Origin: Bacilliculturomica massiliensis
Lineage (GTDB): Bacteria > Bacillota > Clostridia > Peptostreptococcales > Anaerovoracaceae
Reading direction: 5' to 3'
DNA length: 64,000 bases
NCBI RefSeq assembly: GCF_900605495.1
Contig: NZ_LR027603.1
Location: 1,179,997 to 1,243,996 of the forward strand
Below the pieces are notes generated by a model, which ran no database searches, had not been told where the DNA came from, and worked only from the letters and a program-made list of their open reading frames with translations. This document shows positions 17,006 to 26,970 of this stretch, piece by piece. Each line of letters opens with the position of its first letter. The stretch's first letter is position 1. The position numbers were made by a program, and so were the translations under genes.

Positions 17006-19590
17006 AGTGAATCCCCCTTCTTTTCGCTCTTTTCTGCTATTCGCTCGTTTCTATCATTATACATGTCTCCGGTTGTCACCACAAGAGAAAGAGCGTTGTG
17101 GTTCCGGCGCCGGAACGAAAGGAAATGGCTGACCAGAGCAAGTCCCCCCAAAGAGAAGCCGCAGAGAGATACCATCATCCCCAGAGTTTTTCCCGGAGGT
17201 CGGTATGTCACAACGATCTCATGGAGACCTTTTTCGATGGGAAATCCCAGAAACGCGCAGTTCACCCGATGGTATTCCCGGGCGTCGCCGTCCACGGTCA
17301 CGGTAAATCCGCGGTCGTAGGGAATGGATGTGGCAACCCAGCCGTTTTCCGACACGTGGATCCTTCCGGAGATCCGGTTCGCCCCCCATTGTTCCCGCCG
17401 GACTTCAAAGGGGTCCGGCTTATCTGTGGCCGCCCAAAGCCGCCGCTCATCCATGACGGCCATCTTCAGGCCGGAAATATCATAGCGTCCTTCTCCAAAT
17501 TTCACGGTCAGTCCATCCAAAGGTGCGCCGGAGGACAACACGTAGCAGAAATGTGTGTTTCCATTGGGATAGAGGGCGTTTTTTTTGGACAGTTTATTGG
17601 TGATCCCGTTGATCGTAATGGAGATGTCCTGATTTTTCGGCGTACCCTTATCTTCTACGTCGAATTCCACCAGCAAGATCGTTTCGCGCAGCGGTTTTTG
17701 GAAAGGCGCCGTCACAGTCTCGCCGCAGCGGACCGCGGGAAATCCCTCCGCTCCCAGAAGCTCTTTCTGTTCGGCGGCCGTCATCTGATGAAACCACTCT
17801 TCCTCCCCCTGTTCCTCCGGAAGGTTCTCCGCACCGTCCCCAGTTTCTGTTATGATGCGCTGAAACAGAGTCTGGAGCCGTTGGGGAAGTTCCATCTTTT
17901 CAATTTCCTCTCTGTCTGCCGTTTCAGCCATGGCCCAGCCCAGAGGCAATACGCGGCGATTCTCGTACAGTGACAGCTCCTCCCGCTCCGCGATCTTCTC
18001 ATATCCTGCGGGGACGTCTCCTGCGGAGATCAGATAGCGCACGCCCATGAAAGCCTGAAAGAAGAGATTCTCCGTGCTCACATTCATCATGGCGTTGCGG
18101 ACAGGTACGGCGTTCTGGCAGAGTTCTCCGCAGAACCGGCTGTAATCCTGATTGTACACCGAAGAATAAACGGAGGTGCGCAGGGCCGATCTGCCAAAAG
18201 TCTGATTGACCGCAGCCGATCCGCCGGAAAGATCGTCGCATCTGGCCTGCAGATCGTCCGTTCGACTTTCAAGCAGCGACTCCTTCGCCTGCAGCCTGAG
18301 CCTGTCCCACCTGTCTGCGCTCACCCAGTCTTCTCCCTGATTTGCCGCGTCGCATTTGACCGGCGGCGGTATCACCACAGTCAGAAAAAGCAGCAGCGCA
18401 CACGCCTTTTGAGCGGCTGCCCTTCCGACGCCTTCCGTCTTCCCCCTCTTCCGCAGCCAACATGCCGTTCTCTGCAGCAGCTCCGCTGTCATCAAGCAAT
18501 ACAGCGGGAGAAAGGGGATCAGAGCTTTCGGTCTCGTATAAAGGGTCCCGTTCAGCAGCCACACCAGCCCCGGTACTGTCACCAGCAGGATCAGACCGGC
18601 CGGAAGCAGTTTTTTTCGTCCCGTCCGAAACCACAGCCCTGCCAGAAGCGCCGGCAGAGCGATCCAGGTGAGCCCCAGCGTATAGGAGCCGCCCAGCAGC
18701 CACTGAGGCTCGGGGGCAGGTAAAAATCGTTTTGCCGTCTCCAGGATCGACGAAAGGATATCCCCCGTCTCCATGACAGGTATGTTCCCGCTCCGCCCGG
18801 ACAACAGCGCCAGCCCCGCGGGGACCCAGAGGATGCCGGCCATCAGCACAGCGATACAGGCGCTGACCAGCAGACCCATACATTTTTTTAGCCGGTTTTT
18901 GCAGGGCGTGTTTTCTGTTTCCGACACAGTGTAAAGGGCCAGAGCCGCCAGACATCCCACGCTGAAAAAATAACTGGTCAGGATACAGCCCAGCACCGAA
19001 GCGCAGAATACCGCGTGCCAGCCAGCCTTGGGACAGCGGTCTGCAGCGATGAACGCCAGTATCAGAAAGGGCATGTAGCTGACGAACATGATCTGCCGGT
19101 GGGCGTGAAAGATCAGCGGTGCGGCGCACAGGAAACAGAGCGACGAGGCGAACGCCGCCCATGGCGCGGCGGACCTGCCCCGCATCCAGAGGAAAAAGAG
19201 TCCCGCGCTGATGACCGTTCCCCCTGCGGAGACCGCCTCCAGCCATTGTTCCATGGGGATCTGCGGAAACAGATACGAACACAGAACAAAGGGACTGAAC
19301 AGCCCGTAATACGCGAAATTATAAATGTTCTGTCCCCCGCCCAGTTCCGCTGCGAAATCGGGGAACAATGAGCCTGTCTGCAGAAATTGCTGCCGGAAAT
19401 ACTCGGGAAACACAGCGTGCTGGCTGAGCCAGTCGGTGGCGGAGCCAAACAGCGTCTGATCCGGACGCACCGACCGCATCAAAAGCAGCGCGGCGGCGCA
19501 CAGCAGAGCGCAGAGGATCACATCTCCCTGCGCCGGCCCGCCGCCTGCTTCCCGCTCTCCCTGAATTTTTCCTGTCTCTCTTTTACTCAT
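17002..19590 (-). CDS. YfhO-family polytopic membrane protein
   Basis: The 862-residue protein has an N-terminal hydrophobic segment, an extracellular loop with NIYNFAYYGLFSPF, about a dozen further membrane spans up to residue 400, a large soluble region (about 420-800) and a final membrane span near 820-845. This is the layout of YfhO proteins (PF09586), GT-C-like enzymes linked to glycosylation of lipoteichoic acid or surface polymers. GGGGGGAGGT precedes the ATG. Divergent from the two-component system at 19747; the shared upstream region carries TTCTTAAG repeats, so it may be a target of that system. Confidence 0.8.
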   Translation of the reverse strand: MSKRETGKIQGEREAGGGPAQGDVILCALLCAAALLLMRSVRPDQTLFGSATDWLSQHAVFPEYFRQQFLQTGSLFPDFAAELGGGQNIYNFAYYGLFSPFVLCSYLFPQIPMEQWLEAVSAGGTVISAGLFFLWMRGRSAAPWAAFASSLCFLCAAPLIFHAHRQIMFVSYMPFLILAFIAADRCPKAGWHAVFCASVLGCILTSYFFSVGCLAALALYTVSETENTPCKNRLKKCMGLLVSACIAVLMAGILWVPAGLALLSGRSGNIPVMETGDILSSILETAKRFLPAPEPQWLLGGSYTLGLTWIALPALLAGLWFRTGRKKLLPAGLILLVTVPGLVWLLNGTLYTRPKALIPFLPLYCLMTAELLQRTACWLRKRGKTEGVGRAAAQKACALLLFLTVVIPPPVKCDAANQGEDWVSADRWDRLRLQAKESLLESRTDDLQARCDDLSGGSAAVNQTFGRSALRTSVYSSVYNQDYSRFCGELCQNAVPVRNAMMNVSTENLFFQAFMGVRYLISAGDVPAGYEKIAEREELSLYENRRVLPLGWAMAETADREEIEKMELPQRLQTLFQRIITETGDGAENLPEEQGEEEWFHQMTAAEQKELLGAEGFPAVRCGETVTAPFQKPLRETILLVEFDVEDKGTPKNQDISITINGITNKLSKKNALYPNGNTHFCYVLSSGAPLDGLTVKFGEGRYDISGLKMAVMDERRLWAATDKPDPFEVRREQWGANRISGRIHVSENGWVATSIPYDRGFTVTVDGDAREYHRVNCAFLGFPIEKGLHEIVVTYRPPGKTLGMMVSLCGFSLGGLALVSHFLSFRRRNHNALSLVVTTGDMYNDRNERIAEKSEKKGDSL

Positions 19591-19636
19591 TCTTCTCAGA
19601 CCTCCCCCCTTTTGACTATTGCAGAATACACGGCAA

Positions 19637-19677
19637 TTCTTAAGAAATGGCTTAAGTCCTTTCTTAAGAATTCTTAA
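19637..19677. promoter_or_regulatory. Phased TTCTTAAG repeats, probable response-regulator boxes
   Basis: CTTAAG or CTTAA cores start at 19639, 19651, 19663 and 19673, that is at 12, 12 and 10 bp spacing; two copies are the full TTCTTAAGAA. They lie just upstream of the -35 position of the response-regulator promoter (-10 TATAAT at 19706-19711, no good -35) and inside the yfhO upstream region. OmpR/PhoB-type activators bind such near-11-bp direct repeats. Confidence 0.6.
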
Positions 19678-19746
19678 ACCGCTGCGCAGACAACGGGCTT
19701 TCGTGTATAATAAGGGATAATAAACGGAAAACAGATGGAGGATTTT

Positions 19747-20463
19747 ATGGAACCGGAAACGATCCTGGTGGCGGACGATAACGAAGAGATTCTTGAAATT
19801 ATACAGGTTTTGCTGGAGAGTGAAGGCTACAGAGTTCTTCTGGCCTCTGACGGCAGAGAAGCGCTGGAGATGCTCACGCAGGAGACGGATCTGGTGATCC
19901 TCGATGTTATGATGCCCGAAATGTCCGGTCTGAAGGCCTGTGTGGAAATGAGAAAATCTACCAACGCGCCCATCCTGTTTCTCACCGCCAAGTCTAAGGA
20001 CAGCGACAAGGCGTTAGGGTTTTCCTCGGGAGGAGACGATTATCTGGCCAAACCATTTTCCGCCAGCGAGCTGCTCTGCCGCGTGAAGGCGCTGCTGCGG
20101 CGCTACAGGGTCTACCGGGGAAAGCCATCCCCCTGCGAGACCGGCGTCGCAGAGCCGCGGAGCGGTATTCTTTCCTACCATGAGTGGACGCTGGACCCTC
20201 TTACCGGCATCCTGTCCCGGGGAACGTCGGAGGTACCTCTGACCGCCCTTGAGTTTCGCATTTTATTTCTGCTGGCTTCTAACCGCGGAAAGATCTTCAC
20301 CCCGCAGAACCTCTACGAAAGCGTGTGGGAAGAGCCCTACTTCTATACGGCCAACAACACGCTGATGGTGCACATCCGCAACATCCGCAAAAAAATTGAA
20401 GAGGATCCCGGAAATCCGGTCTATCTTGTCACCGTGTGGGGAAAGGGGTATCGCTGTGTTTAA
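19747..20463 (+). CDS. OmpR-family response regulator
   Basis: The 238-residue protein has a receiver domain (about 1-120; acidic pair Asp10/Asp11, phospho-acceptor Asp53 in LVILDVMMPE, Lys in LAKPFSA) and a winged-helix DNA-binding domain (about 145-238; LTALEFRILFLLASNRGKIF, then VWGKGYRCV). The ATG at 19747 has GGAGG 5 nt upstream; the ATG at 19735 lies on top of that Shine-Dalgarno sequence. It overlaps the kinase gene by 8 bp. Similar to VanR-type regulators; signal unknown. Confidence 0.93.
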   Translation: MEPETILVADDNEEILEIIQVLLESEGYRVLLASDGREALEMLTQETDLVILDVMMPEMSGLKACVEMRKSTNAPILFLTAKSKDSDKALGFSSGGDDYLAKPFSASELLCRVKALLRRYRVYRGKPSPCETGVAEPRSGILSYHEWTLDPLTGILSRGTSEVPLTALEFRILFLLASNRGKIFTPQNLYESVWEEPYFYTANNTLMVHIRNIRKKIEEDPGNPVYLVTVWGKGYRCV

Positions 20464-21790
20464 ATGCCGTGACCTGAAAGTAAAAATGATCTTCGCCATG
20501 ATCGTCTCGCTCACGATGGCGCTGGCCGTCTTCTGGGCGGCCAGATACTGCGGCGATCTGGTGATCGAATCCCGCTATAACGACTTTTATGAAGAAGAAT
20601 CCAAATGGATCCGCGGCACCCTGGTGTCTGAAGAACATAACGGCGAACTGGACCTGAACGATGAAAAAGAGCGGCAGAAATGGCTGGATGAACACAGCGA
20701 GAATGTTGGGATCGCCCTCTACGACGAATACGGCTGGTATGTAGCCAGCACATCCCTTGAGCAGATGGAAAAGTTATATTCCGATCTGAACGGGCGTTCC
20801 TCGATAGAGAACGTTTACAGCAGCCAGCTGGTCAAAGAGTATCCCCTTCCTACAGACGACGGGATCTGGATCCTCGTGCTGTACGGCTATGTCTCAAAGA
20901 CGGTGGTCCGCGCCGCCGCGCTTATCGAACTGCTTATCGCCGTAGCAGTCTTTTTCCTGGTTTTTCACCTCTGTACCCGAAAGAAGATGAAGGACTTCTT
21001 TCTTCTGGAAAAAGAAATACGCCGCATGCAGAGCGGCGATCTGGAGCACGCCATATCCCTCTCCGGCGACGATCAGCTGAGCAGTCTGGCGGAAAATCTG
21101 GACCAACTGAGGCTGGCTCTGTCAGAACAGATCGAAAGCGAGCAGGAAGCCAGGAAAGCGAACAGCGAACTGATCACCGCCATGTCCCACGATCTGAGAA
21201 CGCCGCTGACCGTTCTCATCGGCTACCTGCAGATCATCAACACGCACAGATATAAAACTCCGGAACAGAGGGAAAAATACCTGTTGCTGGCCGAAAAAAA
21301 AGCCTGTCAGATCCGCCAGCTCTCTGATAGACTCTTTGAATATTCCCTTGTCTTTGGAACGGACGAACTCCTGCAGCTGGAAGAGACGGACGGCAGAGCT
21401 TATCTGGACCGCGTTTTAGAAGAACGGACGCCGGAACTCTCATCGGGGGGATTTTGCGTGATATACGACCGGGACAGCCTTCCCCCATCCCCCTGGTTTC
21501 TGACGCTCAACTCTCAGGCTATGGTCCGGGTGTGGGACAATCTTTTTTCCAATGTCCTGCGGCACGGCGACCCGTCCCGGCCGCTGCATCTGGCTTTTTC
21601 CTGCTCGGAGACGCAGCTGCGCATCCGCATCAGCAACGCGGTGAGAAAAGAACATGTCCCGGAGTCCGGCAGCGGTGTGGGACTGAAAAGCTGCCGCCGC
21701 CTGCTGGAAAAACAACAGGGGGAATTTTCCACAGAGACTTCAGACGGCGACTTCACCGCCGAATTGGGTCTGCCCTACCGGCGCCCCTGA
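20456..21790 (+). CDS. Sensor histidine kinase
   Basis: The 444-residue kinase has a first membrane span (about 10-35), an extracytoplasmic sensor of about 110 residues, a second span (about 150-175), HAMP, a HisKA domain with SHDLRTPL (His about 255), and a HATPase domain with N box VWDNLFSNVLRHG and G box SGSGVGLKS. I chose the GTG at 20456, preceded by AAAGGGG and overlapping the regulator stop by 8 bp; the frame is open upstream, so the start is uncertain. Partner of the regulator at 19747. Confidence 0.9.
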   Translation: MFKCRDLKVKMIFAMIVSLTMALAVFWAARYCGDLVIESRYNDFYEEESKWIRGTLVSEEHNGELDLNDEKERQKWLDEHSENVGIALYDEYGWYVASTSLEQMEKLYSDLNGRSSIENVYSSQLVKEYPLPTDDGIWILVLYGYVSKTVVRAAALIELLIAVAVFFLVFHLCTRKKMKDFFLLEKEIRRMQSGDLEHAISLSGDDQLSSLAENLDQLRLALSEQIESEQEARKANSELITAMSHDLRTPLTVLIGYLQIINTHRYKTPEQREKYLLLAEKKACQIRQLSDRLFEYSLVFGTDELLQLEETDGRAYLDRVLEERTPELSSGGFCVIYDRDSLPPSPWFLTLNSQAMVRVWDNLFSNVLRHGDPSRPLHLAFSCSETQLRIRISNAVRKEHVPESGSGVGLKSCRRLLEKQQGEFSTETSDGDFTAELGLPYRRP

Positions 21791-21834
21791 GTTGACCGGT
21801 CCCCGCCCCAAATATGCCGCCCGATACAGAAAAA

Positions 21835-21875
21835 AAAGAACTGTTCTGAATTCATCAGAACAGTTCTTTGATTTT
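21835..21875. terminator. Bidirectional intrinsic terminator
   Basis: A 15-bp perfect stem (21835-21849 with 21855-21869, loop ATTCA) has T-runs on both strands. It ends the two-component operon (plus) and rpmF (minus). Confidence 0.9.
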
Positions 21876-21908
21876 TTGCGTCTTCTGGTTGTTTACCCGA
21901 AATCCGGT

Positions 21909-22091
21909 TTATGCCTCGGATGCAACGATTTCCTTACCGTCATAGTAATTGCAGTTCGGGCAAACTCTATGTGGAAGCTTAGGCTCGTGGCACTGTGGGC
22001 ATATGGACAACGCAGGTGCAGACATCCTCATCTTGGCGGTTCTTCTCTTATCTCTTCTCGCCTTGGATGTTTTCCTCTTTGGTACTGCCAT
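21909..22091 (-). CDS. rpmF: Ribosomal protein L32, zinc-binding form
   Basis: The 60-residue protein begins [17 protein letters not shown] and carries the zinc ribbon C-x2-C ... C-x2-C (CPQC and CPNC). The chosen start at 22091 follows AAAGGAGGTG; an upstream in-frame codon would add three residues. It has its own consensus promoter (22164-22192) inside the gap to ackA. The DUF177 (yceD) gene that often precedes rpmF is absent here. Confidence 0.97.
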   Translation of the reverse strand: MAVPKRKTSKARRDKRRTAKMRMSAPALSICPQCHEPKLPHRVCPNCNYYDGKEIVASEA

Positions 22092-22163
22092 TCTCGACAC
22101 CTCCTTTGCTTGTCAAATGCGCGCGTAGTGTTTCAGAGAATGCTCCCCGAAACTAACTATTAA

Positions 22164-22192
22164 ATTATATCTGCATGACAGATGCTTGTCAA
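22164..22192 (-). promoter_or_regulatory. rpmF promoter
   Basis: Minus strand TTGACA (22187-22192), 17-bp spacer, TATAAT (22164-22169): a perfect sigma-A consensus. Confidence 0.9.
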
Positions 22193-22231
22193 TAGATTTC
22201 CGGAAGAAAATTGACAGATCCACAGGCTGAT

Positions 22232-23437
22232 CTACTTTAATCCGGCCAGCTCCACGGTGTCTCTGGCGATCATCAGCTCTTCGTTGGTGGGGATCAGCAG
22301 GATCTTCACCTTGGAATCGTCTGAACTGATCACGGTCTCTTTGCCTCTCACCTTGTTTCTGATCAGATCCATTTTGATGCCCAGGTTGGACAGATCCTGA
22401 CAGATGATGTCTCTCATACCGATATCATTTTCTCCCACTCCGGCGGTGAAGACGATGGCGTCAACGCCGTTCATCTCAGCCATGTATGCGCCAATGTAGA
22501 AGCGGACCTTGTGGGCGAACACTCTCTGAGCCAGCTGTGCTCTCTCGTTTCCATCCTCAGCAGCCTGCTCGATGTCTCTGAAATCGCTGCTGATGCCGGA
22601 GATCCCCAGTACGCCGGATTTCTTGTTCAGGATGTTGTTCATCTCGCCCTGGGGCAGATTTTCCTTCTGTCTGATGTAGGTGACGATGGCGGGGTCGATG
22701 TCGCCGCTTCTCGTTCCCATGACCAGACCTTCCAGCGGCGTGAAGCCCATGCTGGTATCGATGCATTTGCCGTACCGAATAGCGGATACGCTGGCGCCGT
22801 TGCCCAGATGGCAGGTGATGATCTTCAGATCTTCGATCGGTCTGCCCAGCATGGCGGCTGCTCTCTCGGAAACGTACTTATGGCTGGTTCCGTGGAAGCC
22901 GTATCTTCTCACCTTGTATTTTTCATAGTATTCGTAGGGAATCGCGTAAATGTAGGATTCCGCAGGCATGGTCTGATGGAACGCCGTATCGAACACGCCG
23001 ACCATCGGGGTGTTCGGCATCAGTTCCTGGCAGGCGCGGATACCCAGAATGTTGGGCGGATTGTGCAGCGGCGCCAGATCGGTACACTCTTCCAGAGCAT
23101 CCATGACGCTCTCCGTGATCTTCACGGAGCTGGCATACTTCTCTCCCGCGTGGACGACACGGTGTCCCACCGCGCTGATCTCGCTCATGTCCTTCGCCAC
23201 CCCGTGGACCGGATCCACGATGGTGTTGAGCACGTGGCCGATGGCGTCCTTGTGATCGTCCATGGGGACCTGAAGAACGTATTTATCCTCCCCCGCCTTC
23301 TCATGCTTCAGAACAGAACCCTCGATCCCGATGCGTTCTACGAGTCCTTTGCACAGCAGACTTTCGTCTTCCATCTCTAAGACCTGATATTTCAGAGATG
23401 AACTGCCGCAGTTGATGACCAGTACCTTCATTTTCAT
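22232..23437 (-). CDS. ackA: Acetate kinase
   Basis: The 401-residue protein has both family signatures: [13 protein letters not shown] at the N-terminus and [15 protein letters not shown] (about 173-187), plus [10 protein letters not shown] and [10 protein letters not shown]. It converts acetyl phosphate and ADP to acetate and ATP, the substrate-level phosphorylation step of acetate-forming anaerobes. AAGGAG precedes two close ATGs (23437 and 23431); either may be used. The usual partner pta is not adjacent. Confidence 0.97.
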   Translation of the reverse strand: MKMKVLVINCGSSSLKYQVLEMEDESLLCKGLVERIGIEGSVLKHEKAGEDKYVLQVPMDDHKDAIGHVLNTIVDPVHGVAKDMSEISAVGHRVVHAGEKYASSVKITESVMDALEECTDLAPLHNPPNILGIRACQELMPNTPMVGVFDTAFHQTMPAESYIYAIPYEYYEKYKVRRYGFHGTSHKYVSERAAAMLGRPIEDLKIITCHLGNGASVSAIRYGKCIDTSMGFTPLEGLVMGTRSGDIDPAIVTYIRQKENLPQGEMNNILNKKSGVLGISGISSDFRDIEQAAEDGNERAQLAQRVFAHKVRFYIGAYMAEMNGVDAIVFTAGVGENDIGMRDIICQDLSNLGIKMDLIRNKVRGKETVISSDDSKVKILLIPTNEELMIARDTVELAGLK

Positions 23438-23673
23438 ACTCTCCTTTAAATTGTTAAATTATTCTCAATCCCCATAACGCACAGAATGCCCTCGCCGAAA
23501 CGGCGCGGGCATTCATTGCATCCGGGATCCACCTATTAACATCTATCCAGATTATATATCGAACCGCACAAAAAATCCAGTATTTTTTCAGTTTCACCTT
23601 CCGCCGGCTGCATGTCCGACTGTCTGCGCCGGCAGGAGACCGATCCCCTTCAGACGCCGGCGCCTACGCCCCG
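23438..23673. other. ackA-tmcAL intergenic region with strong hairpin
   Basis: The 236-bp gap holds a 31-nt near-perfect hairpin at 23484-23514 (GAATGCCC arms around a CGCCG-AAA-CGGCG tip) and a TATAAT-like -10 (minus strand, near 23553-23560) that could serve ackA. The hairpin would lie in the ackA leader. It has no T-run. Confidence 0.45.
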
Positions 23674-24900
23674 TCACACGCGGCAGGGAGAGAGCACAAG
23701 ATCCGAAGTTTCATAAATCGTTTTCCCCTGCAGCAGATGATAGAGATCGGCGGCCAGCAGATCGTATTTGAGCATGATCTGTTCCCGCTGATCTGTCCTT
23801 GTCTCCCTGCTGAGATTGCTGTAGACCGGCATGCGGGCGCAGCCGCTCTGCCGGATCTGCCTGAGCAGCGCGGCGCCCTTTTGACTGAAGGCCAGCAAGT
23901 GGCCATAGCGGATCTCCTCGCTGCACACAGTATCAAAGTCGTCTCTTGTGAGCCCCATCAGGATCTGGACCAGGGCCCGCTGCAGCCTGGTTCGGGCGTA
24001 GCGCTTTGTCTTGAGGCCCTCCAGCAGGCTTTCCATGCTGTCCGCGCGGATCACCGATTTTTTCAGCAGGTTCTCCATCCCCTCCGTGACAGCCAGAATA
24101 CGGGCCAGATCTTCCTCAGAAGCGCTTCGGATGCGCATGGCCGCGGGCAGGAACAGATCCTCCGCCGATACCTGCTCCTCCGGAGAGATCTTCCGCAGTA
24201 CTTCCAGCGTCGCTTCCGGCACATAATCAGCCGCGGATTCCAGAGAACCGGTCCGCGCAAGTTCCCGCCGGATGGCCGTGGCGCTGGCCTGTGTTTTCGT
24301 TCCCTCCGGGAGCTCTGTGCTGTGGTACCCGGCGTCCGCCCGCCGGATCCCGTGGGGCCGCATGGTGCTGCCGGTGAGGATGCACTGCTTTAAATACTCA
24401 GCCGCCAGTATATTGTTGGGCTTTGAGAGCAGCTCCCCTGCTCGCTCAAAGCCGCGGGCCGCCAGCGCTTCCGTGCGGGCCGCCGCGTAGGATAGTCCCC
24501 GGTCCAGCGCTTCCGCCAGCGCCAGCCGGAACCCTGCGTCTTCGCTTGCCAGAATGCGTGCCGCATCCATAAGCTCATGGGTTTCATCCTCGCATCCGAA
24601 GGCCAGGTCTGTGACGCAGCCCAGTCCGTTCAGGATCGATACGCCTCCGCGGGCAAACTGCTCCGCGTTGTTGCAGGCGAAGACAAAGGGCAGCTCCAGG
24701 ACAAGATCCACGCCGTTTTTTACCGCCATCTCCGCACGGACGCGCTTGTCCCACATGGCCGGTTCGCCGCGCTGGAGAAAGCAGCCGCTCATAACGCAGA
24801 CGGAGCAGTCTGCACCGCTTCGGGCCATGGCCTGCTCCAAATGATATTTATGTCCGTTGTGAAACGGATTGTACTCCGCGATGATTCCCAAAACTTTCAC
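23674..24900 (-). CDS. tmcAL: tRNA(Met) cytidine acetate ligase TmcAL
   Basis: The 408-residue protein begins VLGIIAEYNPFHNGHKYHLEQA, the HxGH nucleotidyltransferase-like motif of the TmcAL/YlbM family, and continues with the family segments SGCFLQRGEPA and KPNNILAAEYL. It activates acetate with ATP and makes N4-acetylcytidine at the wobble position of elongator tRNA(Met). It lies 2 bp downstream of ylbJ, so they are probably co-transcribed. ylbM-ylbJ-coaD-rsmD proximity also occurs in Bacillus. Confidence 0.93.
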   Translation of the reverse strand: MKVLGIIAEYNPFHNGHKYHLEQAMARSGADCSVCVMSGCFLQRGEPAMWDKRVRAEMAVKNGVDLVLELPFVFACNNAEQFARGGVSILNGLGCVTDLAFGCEDETHELMDAARILASEDAGFRLALAEALDRGLSYAAARTEALAARGFERAGELLSKPNNILAAEYLKQCILTGSTMRPHGIRRADAGYHSTELPEGTKTQASATAIRRELARTGSLESAADYVPEATLEVLRKISPEEQVSAEDLFLPAAMRIRSASEEDLARILAVTEGMENLLKKSVIRADSMESLLEGLKTKRYARTRLQRALVQILMGLTRDDFDTVCSEEIRYGHLLAFSQKGAALLRQIRQSGCARMPVYSNLSRETRTDQREQIMLKYDLLAADLYHLLQGKTIYETSDLVLSPCRV

Positions 24901-24902
24901 GA

Positions 24903-26411
24903 CTATTTCCTCTTCTTTTTCGTATTTCCGCCGCCGGGGCCGGCGGTATTCCCGGGGTCCTGACCTTCCTTCCGGCGCGTTTTTCCCTTTTTTCTTCCGG
25001 CTCGTTTTCCCTCGGCCCTTTTTCCCTCGGTCTGTCTGCGTTCCTTTTTATTCTCAGCTTCCTGCTGACGGCGCGCCTTCTCGCTTTCCCGCTGACGGCG
25101 CCGCAGTTCCTTTTCGCGGACCCGCGTCTGCCGCTGCAGCTCTTTGTCCCGGGCCTGCTCCTGACGCAGATGTTCACGCTGCCTGGCAGCTTCTTCACGG
25201 CGGATTTTATTCTCCTCCCGTTTCATCACTCTGCGTCTGTGGCTGCGGATCGTAAGATCCACTGCGTTTTGGACGGCGCATGTGAGAGCGAATAAAATTA
25301 CGATCATTATAACCATTTTCACGGAAAATAACAAACTGTAAAAACTGCCCAGCGCTTTCACGGTCTGGGGTCCGCCGAAATTTCCTGTGGTCACGGCCTC
25401 CCCAAGCAGACGGGGACCCAGCGCCAGCGCCAGGAAAAAGGCGATCATACCGTGAGCGATCTTCACTCTCAGATAATACAGGATGCCCACGTCAAAGCCT
25501 GACAGCATCGAGATGGACTGCGCCGTGATGGAAATACCGCCAAAGGAAATGAGCATGGAGCACAGAGCACACTTCATTACCATGGAAATGCCCTGGCTGG
25601 CTGCAATGCTGCCCGCTCCCACCGTCATTTCCAGCAGTCCTTTGGCTACGCCCTTCTGCCAGGCTGCGCCAAACACGTTCAGGGCGCCGGAGAACTGCAG
25701 AAAATCCGTCAGCAGCGTGAACAGTACAATATATCCGCAGATCACGCCAAGGGTCTGAAAGGAGGAAAGGATACAGCGGGTAAACTCTTCCAGCAGCCCT
25801 CGTTCTTCGCTGCTGTTTTTCCCGGGAAATCTCTGTGTACTGATCTGGCCGCCGCTCTGTGGCAGACGCTGGGGTCCGGAGCCCAGAAGGATCCGAAACA
25901 GCAGACCGTTGAGCAGAGCCGCCCCGTAGTGAGACAGCGCGATGACCAGTCCGGCAGCGCTTTGTCCCAGCATGCTGGCGCCCACGGTGCCCAGCATGAA
26001 CAGAGGACCCGAAGTCGTGCAGAAAGCCAGCATCCGCCGGCCGTCCATGACGCTGATCTCCCCCCGCCTGCCCATGTCGCCGATGAGCTTTGCGCCCATG
26101 GGATAACCCGAAGTTATGCTGATCACAAAGACGAAGGCGCTGGAGCCCGGCGCGCGGAATACCTTCCGGAACAGCCCTTCAAAGTACCGGCCGATCACTG
26201 CGGGCACGCCCAGAGCGATCATAAAATTGGCGCAGATAAAAAAGGGCAGCAGCGAAGGCAGCACCGACCCCAGAAACAGCGACAATCCTCTGTCAGCCGC
26301 GGAAAGCGCCAGCTCCGGAAAGACCACCATAAGAATACAGCCGACGCCTGAAAAGACGCCGGCCAAAATATACATCGTTCTGTTTTTCTTTTTGCTTTGC
26401 TTTCTTTTCAT
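24903..26411 (-). CDS. ylbJ: Sporulation integral membrane protein YlbJ with long charged tail
   Basis: Residues 1-390 match YlbJ: about eight to ten membrane spans and nucleoside-recognition-type gates (SGYPMGAKLIGDMGRRGEI, FCTTSGPLFMLGTVGASM). YlbJ is needed for spore cortex formation in Bacillus. The protein is about 100 residues longer than usual: after the last span comes an Arg/Lys/Glu-rich stretch (about 395-502; repeated RREEAARQREHLRQEQ-like helices) that should form a charged coiled coil and ends in KKKRK. The tail is cytoplasmic if the last span exits inward. Role of the tail unknown. Confidence 0.88.
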   Translation of the reverse strand: MKRKQSKKKNRTMYILAGVFSGVGCILMVVFPELALSAADRGLSLFLGSVLPSLLPFFICANFMIALGVPAVIGRYFEGLFRKVFRAPGSSAFVFVISITSGYPMGAKLIGDMGRRGEISVMDGRRMLAFCTTSGPLFMLGTVGASMLGQSAAGLVIALSHYGAALLNGLLFRILLGSGPQRLPQSGGQISTQRFPGKNSSEERGLLEEFTRCILSSFQTLGVICGYIVLFTLLTDFLQFSGALNVFGAAWQKGVAKGLLEMTVGAGSIAASQGISMVMKCALCSMLISFGGISITAQSISMLSGFDVGILYYLRVKIAHGMIAFFLALALGPRLLGEAVTTGNFGGPQTVKALGSFYSLLFSVKMVIMIVILFALTCAVQNAVDLTIRSHRRRVMKREENKIRREEAARQREHLRQEQARDKELQRQTRVREKELRRRQRESEKARRQQEAENKKERRQTEGKRAEGKRAGRKKGKTRRKEGQDPGNTAGPGGGNTKKKRK

Positions 26412-26439
26412 ACCAAAGCATATGCGCGGGAAACAGAGG

Positions 26440-26970
26440 TTATTCGTTGCTTTCCATCTGCGCCCGATAAATCATATCCTTGATCTCGCCGCGGTTGTCC
26501 GCGATGGTGGCGTTCACCTTGTCGAAGGTATTTTGCAGGTTGTTGTACATATCTGTAAAATACACGGCGTTCAGCTCGTCCATCTTGTTTTGGAAATTGA
26601 ACAGGATGCTGTCGATATAGTCGAAGGTCCCCATCTTCAGCGCGCGGACATTGCTCTCCGCCACTCTCATGATCTCGTCGGCCCTCATCTTTGCCTTGAC
26701 GGTAATGTCGTCGTTTTCGATCAGCGCCTCCGCCTGAGCTTTTGCATCCTTAAGGATCGATTCGTATTCATTCTTCGCCTCGTCCAGAATACGCTGCCGT
26801 TCGTCTTTGATCCACTGAGCCTGCTGGATCTCATCGGGAAGCTCCACGCGTATCTCTTTCACGATCTCCAGTATTTCATCCGCGTCTACCAATATTTTCC
26901 CCGTAAGCGGAAAGCCTGAGCTGGTGTCTACGATTTCTTCGATCTCATCTAATAGCTCCAATACTTTCAT
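26440..26970 (-). CDS. Conserved coiled-coil protein, often called ATPase-like
   Basis: The 176 residues are almost entirely alpha-helical and charged (VLELLDEIEEIV; DERQRILDEAKNEYESILKDAKAQAEALI), resembling the stalk of ATP synthase subunit b/E; no catalytic motif or membrane span is visible. In Clostridia a similar gene commonly lies between coaD and ylbJ. It shares one base with the coaD stop, so it is translationally coupled. Function unknown; a scaffold near the division or spore membrane is possible (DivIVA-like), but that is a guess. Confidence 0.7.
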   Translation of the reverse strand: MKVLELLDEIEEIVDTSSGFPLTGKILVDADEILEIVKEIRVELPDEIQQAQWIKDERQRILDEAKNEYESILKDAKAQAEALIENDDITVKAKMRADEIMRVAESNVRALKMGTFDYIDSILFNFQNKMDELNAVYFTDMYNNLQNTFDKVNATIADNRGEIKDMIYRAQMESNE

